From Corynebacterium sp. (GTDB lineage Bacteria > Actinomycetota > Actinomycetes > Mycobacteriales > Mycobacteriaceae): a DNA stretch of 64,000 nt. Below the pieces are notes generated by a model. That model saw only the letters and a program-made list of their open reading frames with translations. It had not been told where the DNA came from and did no database searches. Shown one piece after another: positions 42,435 through 51,321 of this stretch. The stretch is taken from the NCBI RefSeq assembly GCF_030152825.1, contig NZ_JASLIP010000006.1, positions 1 to 64,000 of the forward strand, given 5' to 3'. Position numbers and translations under genes: made by a program. Numbering within the stretch: position 1 is the first letter of the stretch; each line of letters starts with the position of its first letter.

Positions 42435-43298
42435 ATGGCTGCGATTACCCTGGATGGAAAGAAGTACCGCGACGAGATCTTCGCGGACCTGAAGCAACGA
42501 GTCGACGCTCTGCGGGCCAAGGGGATCACCCCGGGCCTGGCAACGGTCCTGGTCGGTGACGACCCGGCGAGCCACTCCTACGTGCGGATGAAGCACAAGG
42601 ACTGCGAGCAGATCGGCGTGAAGTCCATCCGCAAGGACCTGCCGGCGGACGTGAGCCAGGAGGAGCTCAACGCCGTCATCGACGAGCTCAACGCGGACCC
42701 GGAGTGCACCGGCTACATCGTGCAGCTGCCACTGCCGAAGCACCTCGACGAAAACGCGGTGCTGGAGCGCATCGACCCGGCCAAGGACGCCGACGGCCTG
42801 CACCCGGTGAACCTCGGCAAGCTGGTGCTCAACGAGCCCGCGCCGCTGCCGTGCACCCCGAATGGTGCGATTAGCCTGCTGCGCCGTTACGACGTCGAGC
42901 TGGACGGCGCGAAGGTCGTCGTCATCGGCCGTGGCGTGACCGTTGGCCGCCCGATCGGCCTGATGCTGACCCGCCGCAGCGAGAACGCCACCGTCACCCT
43001 CTGCCACACGGGCACGCAGGACCTGAAGGCGGAGACCATCAACGCCGACATCATCGTCGCCGCTGCAGGTAAGCCGCACATGCTGACCAAGGACATGGTC
43101 AAGCCGGGCGCGGCGATCCTCGACGTCGGCGTGTCCCGCCTGGACGGCAAGCTCGCCGGCGACGTGCACCCGGACGTCTGGGAGGTCGCGGGCGCGATCT
43201 CGCCGAACCCGGGTGGCGTTGGTCCGCTGACCCGTGCCTTCCTGGTCCACAATGTCGTGGAGCGCGCCGAGCTGCTCGCCGAGCAGGGCGAGAACTAG
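42435..43298 (+). CDS. folD: Methylenetetrahydrofolate dehydrogenase/methenyltetrahydrofolate cyclohydrolase
   Basis: Bifunctional one-carbon enzyme giving 10-formyl-THF for purine synthesis. 287 residues from ATG 42435 (ATG 42426 is in frame but adds only MAG). Signatures: VGDDPASHSYVRMKHKDCEQIGV, the cyclohydrolase YIVQLPLPKHLDE, the NADP-binding VVIGRGVTVGRPIGLML and the C-terminal NPGGVGPLTRAFLV. Full length. The DUF3017 gene starts 28 bp downstream, the usual actinobacterial pair. Confidence 0.97.
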   Translation: MAAITLDGKKYRDEIFADLKQRVDALRAKGITPGLATVLVGDDPASHSYVRMKHKDCEQIGVKSIRKDLPADVSQEELNAVIDELNADPECTGYIVQLPLPKHLDENAVLERIDPAKDADGLHPVNLGKLVLNEPAPLPCTPNGAISLLRRYDVELDGAKVVVIGRGVTVGRPIGLMLTRRSENATVTLCHTGTQDLKAETINADIIVAAAGKPHMLTKDMVKPGAAILDVGVSRLDGKLAGDVHPDVWEVAGAISPNPGGVGPLTRAFLVHNVVERAELLAEQGEN

Positions 43299-43326
43299 GG
43301 GATTAGAGCTAGAGGAGCTGGGCACG

Positions 43327-43698
43327 ATGCCGGACACCCCGGAGGAGCGGGCGGAGGCCGCGCAGATCGGCACCTACCGCCGCGAGCTGCTGGCCAACCC
43401 GCACGACCGGGACGTGCCCGCCTCGCCGCTGCCGGTGATCACGCAGCGGGCGCTCATCGGGGTGTTTTTGCTGCTTCTGGCGGTGGGGGTGTTCTTCATC
43501 GCGGCGGATCGTTGGCGCCGCGGCACCACGGCGATGGGGGCCAGCCTGGTGTTCTTGGCCGCGATCCGGTGGGTCGTGGATTCCGACGTGCTGGGGATTT
43601 TCGCGGTCCGCAGCCGCAAATTTGATTGCCTCTTCGCCGGAGGCGTGGGGCTGTTGATGATGTACCTGGCGATCAGCGTGGACACGCTGGGCAGCTAG
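43327..43698 (+). CDS. DUF3017 membrane protein
   Basis: A 123-residue protein with 35 hydrophilic N-terminal residues, then three helices: ALIGVFLLLLAVGVFFIA, GASLVFLAAIRWVV and CLFAGGVGLLMMYLAISV. The middle part DVLGIFAVRSRKFDCL is typical of DUF3017. It sits next to folD as in mycobacteria. Function unknown. Its stop is followed by the 17-bp tandem repeats. Confidence 0.85.
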   Translation: MPDTPEERAEAAQIGTYRRELLANPHDRDVPASPLPVITQRALIGVFLLLLAVGVFFIAADRWRRGTTAMGASLVFLAAIRWVVDSDVLGIFAVRSRKFDCLFAGGVGLLMMYLAISVDTLGS

Positions 43699-43732
43699 GG
43701 GCATCCGGACCGAGTCCCTGCGCGGGGGTCGC

Positions 43733-43783
43733 GCGAAGCTGGGTATGCCGCGACGCTGGGTATCCCGTGACGCTGGGCGTGGG
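43733..43783 (+). repeat. Three tandem 17-bp repeats
   Basis: Units 43733-43749, 43750-43766 and 43767-43783 share the core G(C/T)GA(A/C)GCTGGG(T/C). They fill much of the space between the DUF3017 gene and metX. Copy number may vary between strains. Confidence 0.7.
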
Positions 43784-43823
43784 GGTTGGGGGGCGGTTGT
43801 TCGGTGGCCACCCGTAGCGGGTC

Positions 43824-44990
43824 CTAGCGGTTGTGGTGCTGCAGGATCTCCGCGCGCCGCTCCGGATTCTCGGCCAGCTCCTCGGCGGCCGTGAGGAATT
43901 TCTCAAGCACATTGCCCATCTGGCGCGCCTCGATGAGGAAGCCATCGTGGCCGGTGGGAGAGGTGATCTGGGACAGCCCCAGGAAGGCTCCCAGGTTGCG
44001 GGAGAGGTGCTCCTGCTGGTGATAGGGGTAGAGGATATCTGTGTCGATGCCGCAGACCATCGTGGGGACCGTGGAGTTACCCAGGGCGGCGTTCATGCCG
44101 CCGCGATCCCGGCCGACGTCGTGGCGGTTCAGGGCATCGGTCAGGGTGACGTAGGAGCCGGCGTCGAAGCGGTTGCGCAGCTTCATCGCCTGCCGGTCCA
44201 GGTAGCCCTCGACCGAGAAGCGCTGATTGGGGGAGCGGAACTTACCCAGCGGGTTCTCTCCCCGCTGCGGCTCAGCGCCGAAGCGCTCGTCGACCTCCAG
44301 CTCGCCGCGGTAGGTCAGGTGCGCGATGCGGCGCGCCTCGCCCAGGCCCCAGACCGGACCCATGCCGGCCTCGTAGTAGTCCCCGCCGTGCCACAGCGGG
44401 TCGGCCTCGATCACGCGGATCTGCGCGGACTGGATACCAATCTGCCAGGCGGAGGCGCGGGCGGAGACGGCGATGAGAAGCACAGCGTCCATCATCTCCG
44501 GGTAGAGCAGCGACCACTCGAGGCTGCGCGCCCCACCCATGGAGGCGCCGACCACCACGTGGACCCGTGGGATCTCCAGCACGTCGAGCAGCTGCTTTTC
44601 GGCCTGCACGAGGTCGCGGATCGATAGCCCCGGGAATCGGGAGCCCCAGAACCCACCCTCCGGGTGCAGGGAACCGGGGCCGGTGGAGCCCGCGCACCCG
44701 CCCAGCGCGTTGGCGCAGAGCACCAGGTACTTAGAGGTGTCGATCGCCTTGCCCACGCCGACCATGTCAGCCCACCAGTCGGTGGCGTTGCCGTCGCCGG
44801 TGAGGGCGTGCTCGATCAGTACGATGGGGCGCTCCTCCGGCGGCGTGGGTACCGCCGCCTGCTCGGCTGCGTCGTAGAAGGCATACAGCCGCAGTGAGGT
44901 TTCGGGAATGCTTGCGCCCGCCTCGGTGAGCACCTCACCGATGGGAATATCGGTGTAGGAACCGGAGGCGGGCAGCAAGTCGGAGCGCAT
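43824..44990 (-). CDS. metX: Homoserine O-acetyltransferase
   Basis: First step of methionine synthesis by direct sulfhydrylation: acetyl-CoA plus homoserine gives O-acetylhomoserine. 388 residues of the alpha/beta-hydrolase fold, with IVLIEHALTGDGNATDWW, the start motif NALGGCAGSTGP, nucleophile VVVGASMGGARSLEW, catalytic Asp in CGIDTDILYP and His in SPTGHDGFLIE. Full length. Fifteen bp after metY on the minus strand; MetY uses its product. Confidence 0.96.
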   Translation of the reverse strand: MRSDLLPASGSYTDIPIGEVLTEAGASIPETSLRLYAFYDAAEQAAVPTPPEERPIVLIEHALTGDGNATDWWADMVGVGKAIDTSKYLVLCANALGGCAGSTGPGSLHPEGGFWGSRFPGLSIRDLVQAEKQLLDVLEIPRVHVVVGASMGGARSLEWSLLYPEMMDAVLLIAVSARASAWQIGIQSAQIRVIEADPLWHGGDYYEAGMGPVWGLGEARRIAHLTYRGELEVDERFGAEPQRGENPLGKFRSPNQRFSVEGYLDRQAMKLRNRFDAGSYVTLTDALNRHDVGRDRGGMNAALGNSTVPTMVCGIDTDILYPYHQQEHLSRNLGAFLGLSQITSPTGHDGFLIEARQMGNVLEKFLTAAEELAENPERRAEILQHHNR

Positions 44991-45005
44991 AGAAAACCTC
45001 GTGAG

Positions 45006-46331
45006 TTAAATCTGCTCGAAGCCCTGCTCGAGGTCGGCGATGATGTCGCGGACGTCCTCGATACCGACGGACAGGCGAACCGTTGCCTGGGAGATGCCCG
45101 CGTTGCGCAGGTTCTCCTCGGTGGACTGCGAGTGCGTGGTGGTCGCCGGGTGGACGACCAGGGAGCGTACGTCACCGACGTTAGCGAGGTCGGAGTGCAG
45201 CTTCAGGGAGTCGATGAACTTCCAGGCAGCCTCGCGCGGGTCGGCGTCGCCGGTGGCCAGGTCGAAGGCGAGAACGGAGCCAGTGTACTCCAGGCCCAGC
45301 TTCTCCTTGACCTTGTTCCACGGGCTGGACTCCAGACCGGCGTAGGCGACGCTGGCGACCTTCGGGTGCTTGTCCAGGAACTCGGCGACCTGCTTGGCAT
45401 TCTCGTTGTGCTGCTTGACGCGCAGGTTCAGGGTGTCGAGGCCCTGGACGGCCAGCCAGGCGTTGAACGCGGAGAGGGTGGCGCCGGTGTCGCGCAGCAG
45501 ACCCGCACGAGCCTTCAGGCCGAAGGCCGGCTCGCCGAGGTCGGCGTACTTCAGGCCGTGGTAGGCCGGGTCCGGGGTGACGAAGCCCGGGAAGACCGGC
45601 TTGCCGTTGCGCTCCTGGGTCCAGTCGAACTTGCCGCCGTCGACGAGGATGCCGCCGATGGCGGAGCCGTTGCCGGTGTAGAACTTCGTCAGGGAGGAGA
45701 CGGAGACGTCGGCGCCGAGCTCCAGCGGCTTGACCAGTGCTGCGGTGGCCAGCGTGTTGTCGATGATCAGCGGGACCTTGTTCTCGTGGGCGACCTTGCT
45801 GATTTCCGGGATGTCCAGGACGTCTGCCTGCGGGTTGGCGAAGGTCTCGCCGAAGAAGGCGACCGTGTTGTCCTGAACAGCATCCTGCCAGGACTGCGGG
45901 TCATCCGGGTTCTCGACGAAGGTGGTGGTGATGCCCAATCGCGGCAGGGTAACCAGCAGCAGGGTCTCGGTGCCGCCGTAGAGGCGCGGGGAGGCGACGA
46001 TGTGGTCACCGGAGTTCGCGACGTTGATCAGCGCGGCGGTGATGGCAGCCATGCCGGAAGCGAAAGCGACGGCGTGAACGCCGCCCTCGAGGGTGTTGAT
46101 GCGGTTCTCGAGAACCTCAACGGTCGGGTTCGTCAGGCGGGAGTAGATCGGGCCTGGATCCTCGAGCGCGAAGCGTTGCTTGGCGTGCTCGGCGCTGTCG
46201 AAGACGTAGCTGGTGGTCATGTGGATCGGCAGGTTACGGGAACCGGTCGGGTCCACGGTCTGTCCGGCGTGGATCTGCTGGGTAGCAAAGCCCCAGTTAG
46301 CGACGTTCGAATTGTCGTACTTCGTGCTCAT
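45006..46331 (-). CDS. metY: O-acetylhomoserine sulfhydrylase
   Basis: PLP enzyme turning O-acetylhomoserine and sulfide into homocysteine. 441 residues: FATQQIHAGQTVDPTGSRNLPIHMTTSY, ALEDPGPIYSRLTNPTVEVLE, FASGMAAITAALIN, the PLP-binding DNTLATAALVKPLELGADVSVSSLTKF (Lys in SSLTKFYTGNG) and VRLSVGIEDVRDIIADLEQ. Typical of the Cys/Met metabolism family. First gene of metY-metX; a McbR-like site lies 116 bp upstream, which fits sulfur repression. Confidence 0.97.
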   Translation of the reverse strand: MSTKYDNSNVANWGFATQQIHAGQTVDPTGSRNLPIHMTTSYVFDSAEHAKQRFALEDPGPIYSRLTNPTVEVLENRINTLEGGVHAVAFASGMAAITAALINVANSGDHIVASPRLYGGTETLLLVTLPRLGITTTFVENPDDPQSWQDAVQDNTVAFFGETFANPQADVLDIPEISKVAHENKVPLIIDNTLATAALVKPLELGADVSVSSLTKFYTGNGSAIGGILVDGGKFDWTQERNGKPVFPGFVTPDPAYHGLKYADLGEPAFGLKARAGLLRDTGATLSAFNAWLAVQGLDTLNLRVKQHNENAKQVAEFLDKHPKVASVAYAGLESSPWNKVKEKLGLEYTGSVLAFDLATGDADPREAAWKFIDSLKLHSDLANVGDVRSLVVHPATTTHSQSTEENLRNAGISQATVRLSVGIEDVRDIIADLEQGFEQI

Positions 46332-46446
46332 GAATCTCCCCGTCTCGTTGGAGGTGGTGATGGTGTTGTGAATCGTGGCGATCTCGGTGGCTTGTGCGTC
46401 TCGATCGCTGTGTGGTGAGTCAGTTTATAGAAGCCGCGAGAAAAAG

Positions 46447-46462
46447 TAAACCGCTCTGTCTA
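46447..46462. promoter_or_regulatory. McbR-like operator upstream of metY
   Basis: TAAACCGCTCTGTCTA, read on the minus strand as TAGAC-AGAGCG-GTTTA, fits TAGAC-N6-GTCTA with one change. It is placed 116 bp before metY, the same distance as the site before metQ. Confidence 0.6.
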
Positions 46463-46513
46463 TTGTTGGGCGCTTTGTGTGCTGTATGTGCTGGTAACGG
46501 CATTATAAAAATT

Positions 46514-46529
46514 TATACCGCTTGGTCTG
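46514..46529. promoter_or_regulatory. Second, weaker McbR-like site
   Basis: TATAC-CGCTTG-GTCTG has two changes from TAGAC-N6-GTCTA and lies 51 bp beyond the first site. Possible tandem operator. Confidence 0.3.
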
Positions 46530-46757
46530 TTTTGGCGGTGTTTTGAGCGGTTATGAGTGCCGCTATGAGCCTTGTTTTGTGGCGCTTTTGGCGGCTGCGC
46601 TTGGGGCGGGGTAGAGGTTTTGTGGCGAGAAATATTCGCTGCGCCCGTCAGGAAGTCCAAGGAGTCGTTAGGCTGGGTGGTTAAGAGCGCTGACGTGCAA
46701 AAGCGCCAGCGTATAAGCCACGACAGGGCCCGAAAGGCACCGGAAAGGACCCGCACC

Positions 46758-47438
46758 ATGGTGAACGAAGATGCTGCATTCCTGCTCGATCCTCAGCCGA
46801 GCGTGCTGCAGGTGGGCGTGGCTCGCCCACAGCCCAACGCCGCCGGCACGTACGAGGTCACTGGCATCGAGAAGCTGCCGACATCGCACATCGACGTCTT
46901 CGCGCCGGGGCCGAACTATGGCGACGGCAGCGGCGTGGTGGGGGACACCATCGGCGATAGCAAGCACCACGGCGGCGCAGACAAGGCAGTCTACGCGTTC
47001 GCACGCGAGGAGCTGGACTACTGGCAGGATCAGCTCGGCCGCGAGCTCGTTTATGGCAGCTTCGGCGAAAACATCACCTCTGCTGGCGTGAAGTGGTCCG
47101 AGGTCTACATTGGCCAGCGGGTGGGCATCGGCTCCGCGGTGCTGGAGGTCAGCGTCCCGCGCACCCCATGCGCGACCTTCGCCGCCTGGCTGGAGGAGAA
47201 GGGCTGGGTCAAGCGCTTCGCGCAGCACGGCGACTGTGGCGCCTACTTCCGCGTGATCACTGCGGGTCGCATCCGCCCGCTGGACGAGATTCGCTTCGGG
47301 CCGGTGCCGGAGCACGGCGTGACGATGGGGGAGGCCTTCGCTGCCAAGCTGGGCAATAAGGAAGCCGCCCGCAAGGTTTTCGACGCCGGTGTGCTTCCAG
47401 GCCACCACCACGAGCAGCTGGGCCGCCTGCTGAACTGA
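46758..47438 (+). CDS. MOSC-domain protein (YiiM-like)
   Basis: A 226-residue protein from ATG 46758 (AAAGGA eight bases upstream). It has DSKHHGGADKAVYAFAREELDYW, LVYGSFGENITSAG, VYIGQRVGIGSAVLEVSVPRTPCATFAAWLEEKGW and AQHGDCGAYFRVITAG, the MOSC core with its conserved Cys in RTPC. MOSC proteins such as YiiM bind molybdenum cofactor and reduce N-hydroxylated bases or carry sulfur. Substrate here unknown. It ends before a bidirectional terminator shared with icd. Confidence 0.9.
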   Translation: MVNEDAAFLLDPQPSVLQVGVARPQPNAAGTYEVTGIEKLPTSHIDVFAPGPNYGDGSGVVGDTIGDSKHHGGADKAVYAFAREELDYWQDQLGRELVYGSFGENITSAGVKWSEVYIGQRVGIGSAVLEVSVPRTPCATFAAWLEEKGWVKRFAQHGDCGAYFRVITAGRIRPLDEIRFGPVPEHGVTMGEAFAAKLGNKEAARKVFDAGVLPGHHHEQLGRLLN

Positions 47439-47475
47439 GACCGCCAGGCCGGGGCCCGGTGTCCCGGCCGGTAGA

Positions 47476-47523
47476 AAAGAAAAACTGAGCCTAGCAGCGC
47501 TATCTCTAGCGCGCTAGGCCCAG
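47476..47523 (-). terminator. Terminator of icd (probably bidirectional)
   Basis: A stem of CTGGGCCTAGCGCGCTA and TAGCGCTGCTAGGCTCAG with a 4-base loop, followed on the minus strand by TTTTTCTTTTC. It lies between the convergent MOSC and icd genes. Confidence 0.8.
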
Positions 47524-47589
47524 TCGGCTATATCCCTCCGCTGCCCTCTGGGGGCGGAGCCTGATGCAGGCCCAGCGGGGGAGGGGGTA

Positions 47590-49827
47590 CTAGCCCTCCA
47601 GGGAGTTATCCGCTGCAGCGAGATCGTCGATGATCTTGTTGAATGCAGCGACCGGACGCATCACAGCGTTCGCCTTCTCTTCGTCCAGGTGGTAGTGGCC
47701 ACCCAGCTCCACGGACTTGCCCTGGATGTCGTTGAGCTCCTTGACGACCTCGTCCTCGGCGCCCTCCAGTGCCTCGGCGACCGGGGCGAAGAGCTCAGCC
47801 AGGTCGGCGTCGTCCTTCTGATCGGCCAGGGCGCGTGCCCAGAACATCGCCAGGTAGAAGTGGGAGCCGCGGTTGTCGAGGGTCTTGACCTCGCGCTGCG
47901 GGGACTTGCCCTCTTCCAGGATCCGCTCGGTAGCAACGTCCAGCGCGTCGCCCAGCACCGGGGTGCGCGGGTTGTTGTCGGTGTCCGCCAGCTTGCGCAG
48001 GGACTCAGCCAGTGCCAGAAACTCGCCCAGGGAGTCCCAACGCAGGTGGTTCTCCTCGGTCAGCTGCTCGACGTGCTTCGGCGCGGAACCGCCAGCACCG
48101 GTCTCGAAGAGGCCGCCGCCTGCGATCAGCGGAACGATGGAGAGCATCTTCGCGGAGGTGCCCAGCTCCAGGATCGGGAATAGGTCGGTCAGGTAGTCAC
48201 GCAGAACGTTACCGGTGACGGAGATGGTGTTCTTGCCCTCGCGGATGCGGTCCACGGAGAGCTGGCAGGCCTCGACCGGGGAGAGGATGCGAATATCCAG
48301 GCCCTCGGTGTCGTGGTCCTTCAGGTACTTCTCGACCTGGGTTGCCATGTTGCGGTCGTGGGCGCGCTCGGGGTCTAGCCAGAAGACGGCCGGGTCGCCG
48401 GTCTTGCGGGCACGCTCGACGGCCAGCTTCACCCAGTCCTGAACCGGGATGTCCTTGGCCTGGCAGGCGCGCCACAGGTCGCCCTCGGAGACCTCGTGCT
48501 CCATGAGTACGTCGCCGGCCTTGTTGAGGACCTGGACCTTGCCGTCCGCCTCGATCTTGAAGGTCTTGTCGTGGGAGCCATACTCCTCAGCCTTCTGCGC
48601 CATCAGGCCGACGTTCGGGACGGTACCCATCGTGGTCGGGTCGAATGCGCCGTTCTTGCGGCAGTCGTCGATGACGACCTGGTAGACGCCTGCGTAGGAG
48701 GAGTCCGGCAGCACGGCCAGGGTGTCCTGACGGGCGTCGTCCTTGTTCCACATCTTGCCGGAGTCACGGATCATGGCCGGCATGGAGGCGTCGACGATGA
48801 CGTCGGACGGGACGTGCAGGTTGGTGATGCCGCGGTGGGAGTTGACCATCGCCAGATCCGGGCCGTCCTCCAGGCCCTTGTCGAATGCAGCGCGGATCTC
48901 CTCGCCGTTGTCCAGCTCGGACAGGCCGTCGAGGATGGCAGCCAGGCCGTCCTCACCGTCGAGGCCAGCACCCAGCAGCTGCTCGCCGTACTGCTCGTAG
49001 ACGTCGGAGAAGTAAGCGCGCACGGCGTGGCCGAAGATGACCGGGTCGGAGACCTTCATCATCGTGGCCTTTAGGTGGACGGAGAAGAGCACGCCCTCAG
49101 CCTTTGCGCGGGCGACCTGGGCACGCAGGAACTCGTCGAGTGCCGCAGCGCGCAGAACGGTGGAGTCCACGATCTCATTCTTCTGGACCGGCAGGGAGTC
49201 GCGAAGCACGGTGGTCTCGCCGTTGGCCTTCACCAGCTGGATGCGCAGGTCATCCTCAGCCGGCATGATGACGGACTGCTCGTTGTGGCGGAAGTCGTTG
49301 GCTTCCATGGTCGCGACATTGGTCTTGGACTCGGACTTCCACTCACCCATGGTGTGCGGGTGGGTGCGCACGTAGTTCTTCACGGCCTTCGGCGCACGGC
49401 GGTCGGAGTTGCCCTCACGCAGCACCGGGTTCACGGCGGAGCCCATCACGGAGCTGTAGCGGGCGTAGGCGTCCTTCTCCTCCTCGGTGTTGACCTCGAG
49501 AGGGAAGTCCGGCAGGTCGTAGCCAGCCTTCTGCAGCTCGCTGATGGCTGCGCGCATCTGCGGAACGGATGCGGAGATGTTCGGCAGCTTGAGGATATTG
49601 GCCTCAGGGGACTGGGTCAGCTCGCCGAGCTCCTTGAGGGCGTCGTTGACCTGCTGCTCCTTCGGGAGCTTATCGTTGAAAGTGGCCAGAATACGACCTG
49701 CCAGCGAGATGTCACACGTTTCCACGTCCACGCCACAAGTCGATGCAAAAGCTTCCACGATCGGCTTCAGCGAATACGTGGCCAGAAGTGGGGCCTCGTC
49801 GGTACGGGTGTAAATGATCTTGGCCAT
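47590..49827 (-). CDS. icd: Isocitrate dehydrogenase, monomeric NADP-dependent type
   Basis: A 745-residue enzyme converting isocitrate to 2-oxoglutarate with NADPH. The monomeric type is standard in corynebacteria. Start ATG 49827 is preferred over 49851 because AGGGAG precedes it. Visible family sequence: MAKIIYTRTDEAPLLATYSLKP, VLREGNSDRRAPKAVKNYVR, MMKVSDPVIFGHAVRAYF, FWLDPERAHDRNMATQVEKYL and MLSIVPLIAGGGLFETGAGGSAPKHVEQL. Full length (family about 740). A terminator lies after it. Confidence 0.97.
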   Translation of the reverse strand: MAKIIYTRTDEAPLLATYSLKPIVEAFASTCGVDVETCDISLAGRILATFNDKLPKEQQVNDALKELGELTQSPEANILKLPNISASVPQMRAAISELQKAGYDLPDFPLEVNTEEEKDAYARYSSVMGSAVNPVLREGNSDRRAPKAVKNYVRTHPHTMGEWKSESKTNVATMEANDFRHNEQSVIMPAEDDLRIQLVKANGETTVLRDSLPVQKNEIVDSTVLRAAALDEFLRAQVARAKAEGVLFSVHLKATMMKVSDPVIFGHAVRAYFSDVYEQYGEQLLGAGLDGEDGLAAILDGLSELDNGEEIRAAFDKGLEDGPDLAMVNSHRGITNLHVPSDVIVDASMPAMIRDSGKMWNKDDARQDTLAVLPDSSYAGVYQVVIDDCRKNGAFDPTTMGTVPNVGLMAQKAEEYGSHDKTFKIEADGKVQVLNKAGDVLMEHEVSEGDLWRACQAKDIPVQDWVKLAVERARKTGDPAVFWLDPERAHDRNMATQVEKYLKDHDTEGLDIRILSPVEACQLSVDRIREGKNTISVTGNVLRDYLTDLFPILELGTSAKMLSIVPLIAGGGLFETGAGGSAPKHVEQLTEENHLRWDSLGEFLALAESLRKLADTDNNPRTPVLGDALDVATERILEEGKSPQREVKTLDNRGSHFYLAMFWARALADQKDDADLAELFAPVAEALEGAEDEVVKELNDIQGKSVELGGHYHLDEEKANAVMRPVAAFNKIIDDLAAADNSLEG

Positions 49828-50049
49828 AAGGCGGTATCTCCCTGCTTTCACTTCGTTCTCGGTGAACCGTTAAAGTCACTCGATTTTTATCGTGCCACCC
49901 AGCTTACGTGAAGTAGGGAAATCATGAATCATACGGGTACTGTCGCAACTTCGCTTGCGAAAGGCGAAAAAGTTATTAAAAATATTGATTCTTTTTCGTT
50001 ACTTCGTATTCATCCAGCCCAGCCGAACGATTTTCAGAAAGCGTGCCCC

Positions 50050-51267
50050 GTGAGAACCATGCCGAACCGGCGCCCCGTCCCGACACAAACCACGATGGGC
50101 AGCCGTAGGAGGATCATCACCATGCTGGCCATCGCGCTCGGTGGCTTCGGCATCGGCACCACCGAGTTCGTGGCGATGGGGCTACTGAACCTTATCGCCG
50201 AGGACTTCCAGATTTCGGAGTCCACCGCCGGGCACGTCATCTCCGCCTACGCCCTCGGCGTGGTGGTGGGCGCACCGCTGATCACCACGCTGACCAGTAC
50301 TGTGCCACGCCGCCGACTGGCGCTGGTGCTCATGATCGCCTTCACGATCGGTAACGGTCTGACTGTACTGGCCAGCAGTTATAACATGCTGCTGCTCAGC
50401 CGCTTCATCGCCGGCCTGCCGCACGGCGCCTACTTCTCCGTCACCGCGCTCATCGCCGCCTCGATGGCCCCGCCGGGGCAGCGCGGCAAGGCGGTGGCCT
50501 TCTCCGGGCTGGGCCTCTCCGTAGCCACCGTCGCGGGTGTGCCCGCAGCACAGTGGCTGGGCAACCACTTCGGCTGGAACTTCGCTTTCCTGCTGGTCGC
50601 CGTGATCGGCCTGGTGACCTTCGTGGCGCTGTATATTTCTCTGCCGCACATGACTCTCATGCCAAAAAGCAACCCGATCACCGAGCTCGGCGCCCTGATC
50701 AACCCGCAGGTGCTGCTCACCCTGGCGATCGGCACGGTCGGCTTCGGTGGCATGTTTGCGGTCTATACCTATATTTCCTGGACGCTGACCGAGCGCGCCG
50801 GGTTCAATGAGACCCTCATGTGGATCCCGTTGATGGCCTACGGAATCGGCATGGTCCTCGGCACGTGGTTCGGCGGAGTGCTGGCCGACCGGAACCTGGA
50901 ATATACCATTGCCGGCAGCCTCATCTGCCTCATCGTGGTGCTTGCCGCGTTCTATTTCACTTCCACCAATGCCATCACAGGCATCGCCAACTTCGGTCTC
51001 ATCGGGTTCCTGGGATCCTGCCTGGTCCCAAGCCTGCAGACCCGCCTGATGGACGTCACCCGGGACGCTCAGAACCTCGCCGCGGCCCTCAACCATTCCG
51101 CGCTGAACATGGCCAACGCTGCTGGTGCAGCGATCGGTGGCGCGGTTGTTGGCGCTGGCTTCGGCTACGCCGCCCCAGCACTTGCGGGCTCGGCGCTGGC
51201 TGCCACCGGTGCGGTGGTCTGGCTGCTGGCCTTTCTGCTACGACGTCGCCAGCTCGCCGCCGACTAG
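50050..51267 (+). CDS. MFS transporter (AraJ/YdhP-like, DHA1 type)
   Basis: About 405 residues and 12 helices. The core begins at RRIITMLAIALGGFGIGTTEFVAMGLL, the typical first helix and the TTEF motif of the arabinose-efflux/YdhP subgroup. GLPHGAYFSVTALIAASM and GTWFGGVLADRNLEY follow. These are proton-driven exporters of sugars or drugs; the substrate cannot be told. The start is uncertain: GTG 50050, ATG 50059 or ATG 50095. The frame is open to ATG 49924, but those 42 extra codons are AT-rich, unlike coding DNA here, and probably are the promoter region. Confidence 0.85.
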   Translation: MRTMPNRRPVPTQTTMGSRRRIITMLAIALGGFGIGTTEFVAMGLLNLIAEDFQISESTAGHVISAYALGVVVGAPLITTLTSTVPRRRLALVLMIAFTIGNGLTVLASSYNMLLLSRFIAGLPHGAYFSVTALIAASMAPPGQRGKAVAFSGLGLSVATVAGVPAAQWLGNHFGWNFAFLLVAVIGLVTFVALYISLPHMTLMPKSNPITELGALINPQVLLTLAIGTVGFGGMFAVYTYISWTLTERAGFNETLMWIPLMAYGIGMVLGTWFGGVLADRNLEYTIAGSLICLIVVLAAFYFTSTNAITGIANFGLIGFLGSCLVPSLQTRLMDVTRDAQNLAAALNHSALNMANAAGAAIGGAVVGAGFGYAAPALAGSALAATGAVVWLLAFLLRRRQLAAD

Positions 51268-51321
51268 TCCGTCCGCTACGCTGCTGCTGGTGTGTCCGGG
51301 CCACGGCCTATATTGGTGGGC

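Larger units (their letters stand above)
46332..46757. other. Divergent control region between metY and the MOSC gene
   Basis: 426 bp without a supported gene. It holds the two McbR-like sites, an AT-rich block (46500-46520) and the likely promoters of both flanking genes. A 39-codon frame from ATG 46564 exists but shows no protein-like signal. Confidence 0.6.

Noticed and set aside
46564..46683. 39-codon frame before the MOSC gene, considered as a leader peptide
   Set aside because: No ribosome-binding site, no codon run that would fit attenuation, composition not protein-like.
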